Positions 43,565 to 53,170 of a DNA stretch of 64,000 nucleotides are shown here, one piece after another. The stretch lies in assembly GCF_900111895.1 (NCBI RefSeq), contig NZ_FOKB01000008.1:124001-188000 (forward strand). The letters are read 5' to 3'. The notes below the pieces were generated by a model. The model saw only the letters and a list, made by a program, of their open reading frames with translations. It ran no database searches and was not told where the DNA came from. Origin of the DNA: Pseudomonas simiae (GTDB lineage Bacteria > Pseudomonadota > Gammaproteobacteria > Pseudomonadales > Pseudomonadaceae). The translations under genes were made by a program, and so were the position numbers. The first letter of the stretch is position 1. Each line of letters begins with the position of its first letter.

Positions 43565-45080
43565 TGCCAGCGTGGTAATCCGCCCGCGTACTGCCTGGGA
43601 AGCGATGGATCTCGGCGTGTTGATGGCCCGTGAGCATTGCCTGCTCTTGATGGGCAGTTGGGCGTTGGTGACTCTGCCAGTGTTCGCCGTGCTCACGGCA
43701 CTGCTGTGGAAGTACCCGACCACCGCGATACTCGTGTTCTGGTGGCTCAAACCAGCCTTTGATCGCTTGCCACTGTATATCCTGTCCAAGGCGTTATTTG
43801 GCGAAACGCCCAGCATCAAGCAGGCCGTTCGCCAGTGGCCACGGCTGCTAAAAGGCCAACTGTTGGCCAGCCTGACCTGGCGGCGACTCAGCCTGAGCCG
43901 CAGCTTTGTGATGCCGGTGAGCCAACTCGAAGGCCTGGATGGCCCCACCCGTCAAAAACGCCTGGGTGTGCTGCAGCAACGCAGTGCTGGCGCCGCACGC
44001 TGGTTGACCACCATCGGGGTGCATCTGGAGATCGGTTTGTGGTTCGGCTGCATGACTCTTTTCTATCTATTTATTCCCCAGAACATCGAGTTGGATTGGG
44101 ATTGGCAGCGCCTGATACTGGCGACAAGTTCGGAAGGCTTGTGGCTGGAGCACTTGAGCAACGTCTTCTACGCCTTGATCCTGGTGTTTTGGGAACCTAT
44201 CTATGTGGCCTGCGGTTTCAGCCTCTACCTGAATCGCCGCACTGTATTAGAGGCCTGGGACCTGGAGTTGGTCTTTCGCCGTCTTCGTCAGCGCCTGAGC
44301 AACGTGGCGCCGTTGCTAGTGCTGATGATCGGGCTGACGCTGCTCCCCTTCAGCCCGCCCGTCATGGCAGCGTCATCCCCCCCCAAAAAACCACTCACCA
44401 CCCAGGGCGCGAGCCAATCCATCAAGTCGCTGCTGGAAAAGCCGCCCTTCAAAAATCCGGAAACCGTCACGCGCTATCGCTTTGGCGAAGACAAGCCGTC
44501 GGTTAAAAACAAGACTCACCGTGACGGTAAGCTTCCGGACTGGCTGAAGGCGTTGCTGGACAACCTCAACAGCAATACCTTCAAACACATCGCACAAGGG
44601 CTGGAGGTGCTGTTGTGGGGACTTATAGTCGGTGCATTGATCATGCTGGTGTGGCGTTATCGTGAGTGGTTGCGCACCTTTGTCAGCCGACGCGGGCCAC
44701 GCAAGCCCCAAAACGTCAAACCGGCACCCACGCAATTGTTCGGCCTTGAACTGGGTTCCGAGACTTTGCCCGACGATATTGCCAGCGCCGCCGAGCGCCT
44801 GTGGCCCACCCAGCCAAGGGAAGCCCTTGGCCTGTTGTATCGCGGTCTGCTCAGCCGGCTGTTGCATGACTTCAATGTGCCGCTGAAAAGTGCTGACACC
44901 GAAGGGCAGATCCTGGAACGGGTCAACCAGTTGCAACAACCACGACTGCTGGCGTTCAGCAACGAATTGACCCACCACTGGCAGAACCTCGCCTACGGCC
45001 ATTGCCTGCCTCCCCCTTCAGCACAGCAACAACTGTGCAGTGATTGGCGCACCCTGTTCAACGTGGGGAGCAACCCATGA
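43551..45080 (+). CDS. DUF4129-containing membrane protein, operon gene 3
   Basis: This 509-residue protein starts at 43551 with AAGGAA 6 bases before, overlapping the previous gene by 14 bases. Membrane helices lie at about residues 31-52, 56-70, 155-177, 205-225, 252-275 and 352-368. Between 276 and 345 is a Lys/Ser/Pro-rich non-membrane loop. The C-terminal DUF4129 region (about 410-485) contains AAERLWPTQPREALGLLYRGLLSRLL and ALSN-type helices. It is annotated only by family; no catalytic motif is visible. The next gene begins ATGA on its stop. Confidence 0.85.
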   Translation: MRLSDASVVIRPRTAWEAMDLGVLMAREHCLLLMGSWALVTLPVFAVLTALLWKYPTTAILVFWWLKPAFDRLPLYILSKALFGETPSIKQAVRQWPRLLKGQLLASLTWRRLSLSRSFVMPVSQLEGLDGPTRQKRLGVLQQRSAGAARWLTTIGVHLEIGLWFGCMTLFYLFIPQNIELDWDWQRLILATSSEGLWLEHLSNVFYALILVFWEPIYVACGFSLYLNRRTVLEAWDLELVFRRLRQRLSNVAPLLVLMIGLTLLPFSPPVMAASSPPKKPLTTQGASQSIKSLLEKPPFKNPETVTRYRFGEDKPSVKNKTHRDGKLPDWLKALLDNLNSNTFKHIAQGLEVLLWGLIVGALIMLVWRYREWLRTFVSRRGPRKPQNVKPAPTQLFGLELGSETLPDDIASAAERLWPTQPREALGLLYRGLLSRLLHDFNVPLKSADTEGQILERVNQLQQPRLLAFSNELTHHWQNLAYGHCLPPPSAQQQLCSDWRTLFNVGSNP

Positions 45081-46246
45081 ACCGGCCTTTACTGTGGGTG
45101 GGATTATTGCTGGCGTGCCTGCTTGGAGCCGCTGGTTACTATGCATGGAGCAAGGCAATTCCCTACGACGAGGTAGTGGATCGTGGTCCGTCTCCAGAAG
45201 CCCTGGCCAACCCGTACTTGGCGGCGGAACACTTTCTACGCGAACAAGGCCTGGCCGTGGAGCAGGCCAATAGCCTGGAGCGGCTGACGACCTTGCCGGG
45301 CAAGGGCAACAGCCTGCTGCTGCTCGGCGAACGCAGCAACATGTCACCACGCCAGGTAGAGCAACTGCTGGACTGGACCCAATCCGGCGGCCATCTGTTG
45401 CTGGTGGCCGAGGCGTTATGGGATGAAGAGACCGGCAGAAGTGGCGACCTGCTGCTCGATCGCTTGCAGATCCACCAGGCATTGAGCGACGAGCCTGAGG
45501 AGCCTGCGCCTTCCAGCAAAAAGTCTCTGAAAAAGAAGGCGCCCGACCTCACCAAACTCTACGTCGACAATGAAAACCCATCGGCTTACTTCAGTTTCGA
45601 CACAGACTTCAATCTTACCGACCCGAAGCACCTCGCCCAATTTTCTGCCAATAGCTCAAGGTCGAGCCACCTGATGCAACTCGACCTCGGGAAAGGCCAC
45701 GTCACGGTGATCACCGACAGCGACCTGTGGAAAACGCCGAACATCGGCAAGCACGACAATGCCTGGCTGCTGTGGTACCTGAACCAGGGCACGGCCGTAA
45801 CCTTGTTGTTCAACAGTGACTTCGACGACCTGCTCAGCTTGCTGATGCGGTACTTCCCCCAGGCCCTGGTCGCACTCATTTCGCTGATCGCCCTGGCATT
45901 GTGGCGGGCAGGCATGCGTCAAGGCCCAACCCGACCTCCAGCCTCCAACGCTCGCCGCCAATTGCAGGAACACCTGAAGGCCAGCGCCGATTTCCTGCTC
46001 CGCCGCAGTGGCCAGGGCACGCTGCTGCATGCCTTGCAGCGCGATATCCTGCGCGCGGTCCGGCATCGTCACCCCGGCTTTGAGCACCTCGACAACGCAG
46101 AACAGTGGCGGGTGCTCGAGCATCTGACGCGCCAACCCTCTCACGTCATCAGCCAGGCCCTTGGCCCACTCCCGGCAAAACGGCTTTCCAGCGCCGATTT
46201 CAGCCGGCAGGTGGCATGCCTGCAAACCCTCAGGAATGCCCTATGA
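45077..46246 (+). CDS. DUF4350 protein, operon gene 4
   Basis: This 389-residue protein begins with a membrane helix (residues 5-22), followed by the DUF4350 domain (about 30-120: NPYLAAEHFLREQGL and QLLDWTQSGGHLLLVAE), a variable Ser/Lys linker, and a second membrane helix near residues 258-280 (YFPQALVALISLIALALW). DUF4350 resembles the GldG/IFT52 type fold but activity is unknown. It overlaps the previous gene by ATGA and the MoxR gene by four bases (46243-46246), so expression is coupled. Confidence 0.85.
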   Translation: MNRPLLWVGLLLACLLGAAGYYAWSKAIPYDEVVDRGPSPEALANPYLAAEHFLREQGLAVEQANSLERLTTLPGKGNSLLLLGERSNMSPRQVEQLLDWTQSGGHLLLVAEALWDEETGRSGDLLLDRLQIHQALSDEPEEPAPSSKKSLKKKAPDLTKLYVDNENPSAYFSFDTDFNLTDPKHLAQFSANSSRSSHLMQLDLGKGHVTVITDSDLWKTPNIGKHDNAWLLWYLNQGTAVTLLFNSDFDDLLSLLMRYFPQALVALISLIALALWRAGMRQGPTRPPASNARRQLQEHLKASADFLLRRSGQGTLLHALQRDILRAVRHRHPGFEHLDNAEQWRVLEHLTRQPSHVISQALGPLPAKRLSSADFSRQVACLQTLRNAL

Positions 46247-47238
46247 GTGAACTTCCAAGCGCCACTGCCTTGAACCGCGATACCTTGCAACGTGCCAGCG
46301 AACAGGCCCAAGCCCTGCGCACGGAATTGCGCAAAGCGGTGATTGGCCAGGACGCGGTGATCGACGATGTCCTGACCGCCCTGATCGCCGGTGGGCATGT
46401 GTTGCTCGAAGGTGTGCCGGGGCTGGGCAAGACCTTGCTGGTGCGTGCGCTGGCACGCTGCTTCGAGGGCGACTTCGCGCGCATCCAGTTCACCCCGGAC
46501 CTGATGCCCAGCGATGTCACCGGCCACGCCGTATACGATCGGCACACCGAACAGTTCAAGCTGCGCAAGGGGCCTGTATTCACCCACTTGTTGCTGGCCG
46601 ACGAAATCAACCGTGCTCCGGCCAAGACCCAGGCCGCGTTGCTCGAAGCCATGCAGGAACGGCAAGTCACCCTCGAAGGCGAGGCGCTGCCCATCGGCCA
46701 ACCGTTCATGGTGCTGGCAACCCAGAACCCTATCGAACAGGAAGGTACTTACCCCCTGCCGGAAGCGGAGTTGGATCGCTTCATGCTCAAGGTGCGTATG
46801 GATTACCCCGATGCGCAGCAGGAAGTGGACATGGTGCGTGAGGTCACGCGCTCGTCTCGGGCCGACATGCTGGATGTACATCCCTTACACACGGTGCTGC
46901 AAGCCGAAGGTGTGCTGCAGCTTCAACAGATCGCCAGTGAACTGGCACTCGACGAACACGTGCTCGACTATGCCGTACGCCTGGCACGCGCTACGCGCAG
47001 TTGGCCGGGATTAGCCATCGGCGCCGGCCCACGGGCGTCCATTGACCTGGTACGCGGGGCGCGTGCCCGCGCCTTGTTGCGCGGGGGTGAGTTCGTCACC
47101 CCGGACGACATCAAGGGTTGCGCCCTGGCAGTACTGCGCCATCGGGTACGTATCGCGCCAGAGTTGGATATCGATGGGCTGGAGGTCGACCAGGTGCTCA
47201 AGCAATTGCTCGATCAGATCCCGGCACCTCGGCAATGA
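46243..47238 (+). CDS. MoxR-family AAA+ ATPase, operon gene 5
   Basis: MoxR ATPases are chaperone-like AAA+ proteins that assemble or activate partners, often VWA/DUF58 proteins. The 331-residue protein has Walker A GVPGLGKT (57-64), Walker B LLLADEINRAPAKTQAALLEAMQE (from 116), the sensor ATQNPIEQEGTYPLPEAELDRF motif and the helical lid. The ATG at 46243 is chosen from its four-base overlap with the preceding stop. The next gene starts 7 bases after its stop, in the classical MoxR-DUF58 arrangement. Confidence 0.93.
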   Translation: MSELPSATALNRDTLQRASEQAQALRTELRKAVIGQDAVIDDVLTALIAGGHVLLEGVPGLGKTLLVRALARCFEGDFARIQFTPDLMPSDVTGHAVYDRHTEQFKLRKGPVFTHLLLADEINRAPAKTQAALLEAMQERQVTLEGEALPIGQPFMVLATQNPIEQEGTYPLPEAELDRFMLKVRMDYPDAQQEVDMVREVTRSSRADMLDVHPLHTVLQAEGVLQLQQIASELALDEHVLDYAVRLARATRSWPGLAIGAGPRASIDLVRGARARALLRGGEFVTPDDIKGCALAVLRHRVRIAPELDIDGLEVDQVLKQLLDQIPAPRQ

Positions 47239-47245
47239 GTTACCC

Positions 47246-48577
47246 ATGAAACCGACCCGTCTGTTGTTGAACTGGCTTGGCGTATTGCTGGGTGTGGGCA
47301 TCCTGCTGGGTACTGCGTCAGCGTTGCAGTTCAAGGTGCCCGACACCTTGCACTCAATCGCGTGGGGGCTGCTACTGGCACTGTTACTGCTCGCCTTGCT
47401 GGATGCGATGCGCCTGCGTAGCCGCCCTTCCCCCCGCGTGCAACGGCAGATGCCTGGGAGCCTGGCACTGGGCCGCTGGGGAGACATACGCCTGGCTATC
47501 GAACATGATTTCCGACAGCCGCTGAGCGTACAGGTATTCGATCATGTCCCTGACGGGTTGTCCGTAGAACACATGCCCCAATCCATAGCGCTGCGGCCCG
47601 GTGAACGCAGTGAACTGGGTTATCGCCTTCGCCCCATGCGGCGTGGGCATTTCAGTTTCAGCCGCTGCGAACTTCACCTGCCCAGCCCCATGGGCCTATG
47701 GTCAGCACGACGACTGATCGAGGTGAGCGATACCACCCGCGTCTACCCGGATTTCGCCCGCCTATACGGCGCCCAACTACTGGGGGTGGACAATTGGCTG
47801 AACCAACTGGGTGTGCGCCAACACCAGCGGCGCGGCTTGGGACTGGAATTTCATCAGTTGCGAGAGTTTCGCGAGGGAGACAGCCTGCGACAGATCGACT
47901 GGAAGGCCACCGCCCGACAACGCACACCCATCGCTCGTGAATATCAGGATGAGCGTGACCAGCAGATCGTGTTCATGCTCGATTGCGGCCGCCGCATGCG
48001 CAGCCAGGACGATGAGCTGTCCCACTTTGACCATGCCCTGAATGCCTGCCTGTTGCTCAGCTATGTCGCTTTGCGCCAGGGTGATGCGGTTGGGCTGTGC
48101 ACCTTTGCCGCTGACCTTCCACGCTATCTGGCGCCCGTCAAAGGCAGTAGCCAGCTGAACCTGTTGCTCAACGCGGTATATGACCTCGATACCACCCGAC
48201 GGACTGCCGATTATCAGGCTGCGGCTAGCCAACTGCTGGCCCGGCAGAAACGGCGCGCATTGGTGATCGTGGTAACCAACCTGCGAGATGAGGATGATGA
48301 AACACTGCTGGCTGCCGTCAAGCGTATCAGTCGTCAACACAGGGTGCTCGTGGTCAGCCTGCGCGAGGAAGCCCTCGACCGACTGCGCCAAGCCCCCGTA
48401 CAAACCTTGCCCGAAGCCTTGGCCTACAGCGGCACCATCGACTACCTGAATGCCCGCAACGAACTGCATGACCGCCTCAGCGCCCAAGGCCTGTCCCTAT
48501 TGGACAGCTTGCCGTCTGAGCTCGGACCGGCGTTGGTCACCCGCTACCTGGGATGGAAGAAAGCCGGGGTGCTCTGA
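47246..48577 (+). CDS. DUF58 protein, MoxR partner, operon gene 6
   Basis: This 443-residue protein has two membrane helices close together at the N-terminus (about residues 9-27 and 34-54), a beta-rich segment, and the DUF58 core (about 195-290) with LGLEFHQLREFREGDSLRQIDW and ARQRTPIAREYQDERDQQIVFMLDCGRRM. That last part leads into a VWA-like fold with a shortened MIDAS-type DxGxx region. It is the expected client or partner of the MoxR ATPase. It ends the six-gene set; the following PilZ gene is on the opposite strand. Confidence 0.92.
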   Translation: MKPTRLLLNWLGVLLGVGILLGTASALQFKVPDTLHSIAWGLLLALLLLALLDAMRLRSRPSPRVQRQMPGSLALGRWGDIRLAIEHDFRQPLSVQVFDHVPDGLSVEHMPQSIALRPGERSELGYRLRPMRRGHFSFSRCELHLPSPMGLWSARRLIEVSDTTRVYPDFARLYGAQLLGVDNWLNQLGVRQHQRRGLGLEFHQLREFREGDSLRQIDWKATARQRTPIAREYQDERDQQIVFMLDCGRRMRSQDDELSHFDHALNACLLLSYVALRQGDAVGLCTFAADLPRYLAPVKGSSQLNLLLNAVYDLDTTRRTADYQAAASQLLARQKRRALVIVVTNLRDEDDETLLAAVKRISRQHRVLVVSLREEALDRLRQAPVQTLPEALAYSGTIDYLNARNELHDRLSAQGLSLLDSLPSELGPALVTRYLGWKKAGVL

Positions 48578-48600
48578 AAATGCCTGCCAACGCGCATTAC

Positions 48601-48960
48601 CTAAGCTGAAGCCTGCAAGGGATCAAAGCTGAAGTAATGCAACAAGACGTTGATCAACTGCCCATATTCCTCGGGTGCCTGGAGCACCCTGAACCCGGAG
48701 TCATACTGTTGCGGGTTGATATCCTCATGACTCCATAGGCAGCTCGCCGTGAGATCAATGGGATGGAAGGTGCCGTCAGCCGCCGGAATCTTCAAACGCA
48801 GCTCAAAGTCCACGTCGACCATCATGGGCAGTTGGCTGATTAACATCAGCCCATCTTCCGAGACATTGCCCAAAAACCCGATGGGCTTGTCGGTAAGACG
48901 ATTAAACACTTGCAGAAAATAAGGTAACTGATGCCGCTCGATCCGCCGGTCAGTAAACAT
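48601..48960 (-). CDS. PilZ-domain protein
   Basis: This 119-residue protein has a complete cyclic di-GMP-binding signature: R5-xxx-R9 in MFTDRRIERHQLP and NVSEDG (NxSxxG) at about residues 31-36. The beta-barrel continues in the LKIP and DLTASCLWSHE strands. The start at 48960 is the conserved one; an in-frame extension to 49110 has no family likeness. It converges on the six-gene operon, 23 bases apart, so a link is only by position. Confidence 0.92.
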   Translation of the reverse strand: MFTDRRIERHQLPYFLQVFNRLTDKPIGFLGNVSEDGLMLISQLPMMVDVDFELRLKIPAADGTFHPIDLTASCLWSHEDINPQQYDSGFRVLQAPEEYGQLINVLLHYFSFDPLQASA

Positions 48961-49185
48961 GGTGAGATCGCCATCCAATGGCCATGAGTGCGGCCGTGCC
49001 AGTGATTCGGAACGGGCAAGATCACCCGCTCTCCCTGAAACTCGGTGCGACAACAGGCAATCGCTTGCTGCTGGACAACCACCAAATCCGGGCCCCGCAT
49101 GCGTTTGCACAGAAAGTTGTACAAACGAACACTCAAAGGATAGCCCATGACTGGCGATAGGCCAGTTATTAAATGACGAATACCA

Positions 49186-49560
49186 TCACAATGAAGCCGG
49201 GCGCGGTTGCGCGATGCTTGCACCTGGGTAATGCCCCAGTTGTTGCAGGGTGTCGAGCCTCGCGCGGGCGCGGTAGGCGTACTCGCTCGACGGATACTGA
49301 TTGATGATGAATTGATAGGTCTGTACCGCGTCGACGAAGAGTTTCTGCCGTTCCAGGCACTGCCCGCGCAACATCGAGACTTCCGGCTGCACATAACGTC
49401 GGCTGCGACTTTCACGGTCGACCTGGGACAACTCCAGGGTAACGCGCTCGCAGTCACCGACCTTGTAGGCGCGGTAGGCATTGTTCAGATGGTGGTCCAT
49501 CGACCAACGAGTGCAGCCGACAACACTGACGGCCAGGGCAGCAATGAGCAAAATTCGCAT
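49186..49560 (-). CDS. Small TPR-like lipoprotein
   Basis: This 124-residue protein has a lipoprotein signal MRILLIAALAVSVVGC with the cysteine at residue 16, followed by short helical repeats (NNAYRAYKVGDCERVTLELSQ, then FVDAVQTYQFIINQYPSSEYAYRARARLDTL) that resemble tetratricopeptide repeats. AGGAG is 5 bases upstream. Position +2 after the cysteine is not aspartate, so sorting to the outer membrane is likely. Function unknown; the gap of 225 bases between it and the PilZ gene holds no other feature. Confidence 0.85.
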   Translation of the reverse strand: MRILLIAALAVSVVGCTRWSMDHHLNNAYRAYKVGDCERVTLELSQVDRESRSRRYVQPEVSMLRGQCLERQKLFVDAVQTYQFIINQYPSSEYAYRARARLDTLQQLGHYPGASIAQPRPASL

Positions 49561-49733
49561 GAGGGTTCTCCTGTCTTGTGCAGTGTATCGACCCCTCGTC
49601 GAAAATCTTCAAGGATGTTCGTATTCAGCCGCAACGAAAACAAGTCAATCATCGATAAGTAGTGCAAACGAACAATGACTACAACGAAAGAGCATAGTAG
49701 CCTTCCTCAGCGCTTGAACTCAGGAGTCTGTGC

Positions 49734-51185
49734 ATGTCCGTCCGTCGTACCAAAATCGTCGCCACCCTTGGCCCGGCCAGCAACTCGCCGGAAGTCCTCG
49801 AACAGCTGATTCTGGCTGGTTTGGACGTTGCCCGTCTGAACTTCTCCCACGGCACCCCGGACGAGCACAAGGCTCGCGCCAAGTTGGTGCGTGATCTGGC
49901 CGCCAAGCACGGCCGCTTCGTCGCACTGCTGGGTGACCTGCAAGGCCCGAAGATCCGTATCGCCAAATTCGCCAACAAGCGGATCGAGCTGAAGATCGGT
50001 GACCAATTCACCTTCTCCACCAGCCACCCGTTGACCGAAGGCAACCAGCAAGTCGTGGGTATCGACTACCCGGACCTGGTCAAGGACTGCGGCGTCGGTG
50101 ACGAACTGTTGTTGGATGACGGTCGCGTGGTGATGCGCGTCGAAACCGCGACCCCGACTGAACTGCATTGCGTCGTACTGATCGGTGGTCCGCTGTCCGA
50201 CCACAAAGGCATCAACCGTCGTGGTGGAGGCTTGACCGCACCGGCCCTGACGGAAAAAGACAAGGCCGACATCAAGCTCGCCGCCGAAATGGAAGTGGAC
50301 TACCTCGCCGTGTCCTTCCCACGCGACGCCGCCGACATGGAATATGCCCGTAAACTGCGCGACGAAGCCGGCGGTACCGCCTGGCTGGTGGCGAAGATCG
50401 AACGCGCCGAAGCCGTGGCCGATGACGAAACCCTCGACGGCCTGATCAAGGCTTCCGACGCCGTGATGGTTGCCCGTGGCGACCTGGGCGTGGAAATCGG
50501 TGACGCCGAGCTGATCGGTATTCAGAAGAAGATCATCCTGCACGCACGCCGTCACAACAAAGCGGTGATCGTGGCGACCCAGATGATGGAGTCGATGATC
50601 CAGAACCCGATGCCGACTCGTGCCGAAGTGTCCGACGTGGCCAACGCCGTGCTCGACTACACCGATGCCGTGATGCTCTCGGCTGAAAGTGCCGCCGGCC
50701 CGTACCCGCTGGAAGCCGTGCAAGCCATGGCGCGTATCTGCCTCGGCGCTGAAAAGCACCCGACCAGCAAGACCTCCAGTCACCGCATCGGCAAAGAGTT
50801 CGAAAGCTGCGACCAGAGCATCGCCCTGGCGGCCATGTACACTGCGAACCACTTCCCCGGTGTGAAGGCGATCATCGCGCTGACCGAGAGTGGCTACACG
50901 CCGTTGATCATGTCGCGCATCCGTTCCTCGGTGCCGATCTACGCGTTCACCCCGCACCGTGAAGCCCAGGCGCGCACCGCGCTGTTCCGTGGCGTGTACA
51001 CCGTTCCGTTCGATCCGGCTTCGCTGGCACCGAACGAAGTCAGCCAGAAAGCTATCGACGAGCTGGTCAAACGTGGCGTCGTAGAGAAAGGCGACTGGGT
51101 CATCCTGACCAAGGGCGACAGCTACCACACCACCGGTGGCACCAATGGCATGAAGATCCTGCACGTGGGCGACCCGCAGGTCTGA
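49734..51185 (+). CDS. pykA: Pyruvate kinase
   Basis: Pyruvate kinase converts phosphoenolpyruvate and ADP to pyruvate and ATP. The 483-residue protein shows MSVRRTKIVATLGPAS at the start, the substrate region KIERAEAVADDETLDGLIKASDAVMVARGDLGVEIG with the catalytic lysine, and ATQMMESMI plus the SAESAAGPYPLEAVQAM segment. Pseudomonas members are AMP- or sugar-phosphate-regulated type II enzymes, which I infer from lineage. CAGGAG is 8 bases before the ATG. It is monocistronic. Confidence 0.97.
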   Translation: MSVRRTKIVATLGPASNSPEVLEQLILAGLDVARLNFSHGTPDEHKARAKLVRDLAAKHGRFVALLGDLQGPKIRIAKFANKRIELKIGDQFTFSTSHPLTEGNQQVVGIDYPDLVKDCGVGDELLLDDGRVVMRVETATPTELHCVVLIGGPLSDHKGINRRGGGLTAPALTEKDKADIKLAAEMEVDYLAVSFPRDAADMEYARKLRDEAGGTAWLVAKIERAEAVADDETLDGLIKASDAVMVARGDLGVEIGDAELIGIQKKIILHARRHNKAVIVATQMMESMIQNPMPTRAEVSDVANAVLDYTDAVMLSAESAAGPYPLEAVQAMARICLGAEKHPTSKTSSHRIGKEFESCDQSIALAAMYTANHFPGVKAIIALTESGYTPLIMSRIRSSVPIYAFTPHREAQARTALFRGVYTVPFDPASLAPNEVSQKAIDELVKRGVVEKGDWVILTKGDSYHTTGGTNGMKILHVGDPQV

Positions 51186-51203
51186 GTGACAGGCTGAAAA
51201 ATC

Positions 51204-51236
51204 AAAGCCCCGCCCTTTAAATGGCGGGGCTTTTTG
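51204..51236. terminator. Bidirectional terminator after pykA
   Basis: AAAGCCCCGCC and GGCGGGGCTTT (51204-51214 and 51223-51233) form an 11-bp stem followed by T runs; it sits between convergent genes. Confidence 0.93.
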
Positions 51237-51241
51237 CTTTC

Positions 51242-51991
51242 TCAGGACCGGTTGATAAACCCCGACAACGCCGCAATCGCCTCCGGCGACCTCAACCGCT
51301 GGGTAAATAAAGCGCCCTCTTCCTCGATCACCTGGCGCAATTGCTCGCGGTCCACACTCTTCATAAGTTGCTTAGTCACTTGCACCGCGCCCGGCGCCAG
51401 GGTCTCAAAGCGCTCGGCCATTTCCCGCGCCATGGCCAGTGCCGCCTCGCCGCTGCCCAACGCCTCGGTAGCAATCCCCCACGCCGCCGCCTGTTCGCCG
51501 CTGAAGCCCTCGCCCAGCAGCAATAACTCAGCCGCCTTGGCGTGCCCCAACAGCCTCGGCAGGATCAGGCTCGAACCAAACTCCGGACACAGCCCCAGGT
51601 TGACGAACGGCATGCGCAGCCGCGCATCCCGACTGATGTACACCAGATCGCAGTGCAGCAACAGCGTTGTACCAATACCCACCGCAACGCCGGCCACGGC
51701 GGCAATCACCGGTTTGCGACAGTTGAGCAGGCTTTTCATGAAATAAAACGGTGGGCTGTCGAGCGTGCTGGGCGGTTGTTCGAGAAAATCGCCAATGTCG
51801 TTGCCGGCGGTAAAGCAGTCACTGCTGCCCTGGATCAGCACGCAGCGGATATCCACATCCGCATCGGCCTGCTCGAGCGCCTCGGCCAATTGGGTATACA
51901 TGGCCCGAGTCAGCGCATTTTTCTTCTCGGGACGATTGAGCTGCAGGATCAGCAGCCCGCGTTCACGGTGCTGCAGGATGGCGTCAGTCAT
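51242..51991 (-). CDS. Enoyl-CoA hydratase/isomerase family protein
   Basis: The 249-residue crotonase-fold protein hydrates or isomerises enoyl-CoA thioesters. It has the CoA-binding LNRPEKKNALTRAMY region, the oxyanion-hole FTAGNDIGDF, and AVAGVAVGIGTTLLLHCDLVYIS, with catalytic-type glutamate in FGSSLILPRLLG. The substrate cannot be told. It is the second gene after the ferredoxin reductase on the minus strand, with a 30-base gap. Confidence 0.93.
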   Translation of the reverse strand: MTDAILQHRERGLLILQLNRPEKKNALTRAMYTQLAEALEQADADVDIRCVLIQGSSDCFTAGNDIGDFLEQPPSTLDSPPFYFMKSLLNCRKPVIAAVAGVAVGIGTTLLLHCDLVYISRDARLRMPFVNLGLCPEFGSSLILPRLLGHAKAAELLLLGEGFSGEQAAAWGIATEALGSGEAALAMAREMAERFETLAPGAVQVTKQLMKSVDREQLRQVIEEEGALFTQRLRSPEAIAALSGFINRS

Positions 51992-52021
51992 GGCAGATCT
52001 CGCGGCTGTAGAGTTCAGCGC

Positions 52022-52954
52022 TCAACCACGGGGCAGGAACACATCGGCCAGCAGTTGATTGCGCGGCAATCCCGCCAGGAACAGACGCTTGGAAAACGCC
52101 TCGACACTGGCCGGGTGCCCGCAGAGTAAAGCCAGAGTTTGCCGCGAAACAAGCCGCAGTTGCGCCAATGCCTGGGTCGCCTGCGCCGCTGTCCACAGCT
52201 CCACCGTCACATTGGGATGCTGTGCAGCGAGCTGCGCCAGGGGTTCGGCCAAGTAATGCCCGTCAGCATCATGGGCCAGGTGAATCACGCGGATGTCGCC
52301 CTGATGATCCTGGCGCAAAGCCTCACGCAACACCCCCCAGAGCGGCCCCAGGCCCGTGCCGGACGCCAGCAGCCACAGCGGTCGACGTTGCCAGTCGGGG
52401 TCGTACTGCAGCGCGCCGCCGCGCAGCTCGCCCAGGCGCAGACGGTCGCCCACCTGCAATTGACGGGCAAGATCACTGAATTCGCCGGGCAGACGGCAAT
52501 CGAGATGAAACTCCAGGAACGCATCCTCCTGGGGCAAGCTCGCCAAGGAGTAGGGCCGCGCCACCTGACCTGCCCATAGCACCAGATGCTGCCCGGCCCG
52601 GTAGCGCAGGCCACGCTCGGGTTGCAGGCGTAGGCGCAGCACGTTCGGGCTCAACCAATCCACACCCACCACCTGGGCCGGCAACCCGTCACGTGTCGGA
52701 TCAAAGGTTTCGACGCGCAAATCCCCGCGAACCTGGCACTGACATGCCAAGCGCCAGCCGTCCTGGCGTTGCGCCGGGCTCAAAGCCTCGGGTTGCTTGT
52801 CCTCGACCTCCCCCTCGCATCGCACCAGGCACGCATGGCAACTGCCGGCGCGGCAACTGTAAGGCACGGCCGCACCGGCCTGGTTCAAGGCATCCAGCAA
52901 GTTGCTGCCGGAAGAGACCGACCAATGGCGTTCGCCGACGTAGAGTTCAGGCAT
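52022..52954 (-). CDS. 2Fe-2S ferredoxin-NAD(P)H reductase-like oxidoreductase
   Basis: This 310-residue electron-transfer protein has an N-terminal plant-type 2Fe-2S ferredoxin domain with YSCRAGSCHACLVR (cysteines spaced C-x4-C-x2-C) and a later LACQC cysteine, then a FAD domain with RPYSLAS and a NAD domain with SGTGLGPLWGVLRE. It resembles phenol hydroxylase P5-like and CDP-6-deoxy-glucoseen reductase-like reductases. The oxygenase or other partner is not nearby. The start at 52954 is used; a start four residues earlier is possible. Confidence 0.92.
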   Translation of the reverse strand: MPELYVGERHWSVSSGSNLLDALNQAGAAVPYSCRAGSCHACLVRCEGEVEDKQPEALSPAQRQDGWRLACQCQVRGDLRVETFDPTRDGLPAQVVGVDWLSPNVLRLRLQPERGLRYRAGQHLVLWAGQVARPYSLASLPQEDAFLEFHLDCRLPGEFSDLARQLQVGDRLRLGELRGGALQYDPDWQRRPLWLLASGTGLGPLWGVLREALRQDHQGDIRVIHLAHDADGHYLAEPLAQLAAQHPNVTVELWTAAQATQALAQLRLVSRQTLALLCGHPASVEAFSKRLFLAGLPRNQLLADVFLPRG

Positions 52955-53170
52955 ATAAGGACTCAATCACAAGGGAGCGCGCACAGGGAATCATGCCTGC
53001 GACAGTTTGACCATAGTCGGGTGTATCGGCCACCGAGCCGGGTTATACTGCCGCGCCTTTTTAGCGTCGCGCCTGCACCAGTGGCGTGCCTTGGAAAGGT
53101 GGTTTCAGCCGACCGATGCACCCCACTGAAGCCACCTTATTGAATGTTCCCTTATAGAGGAGCGCGACTC

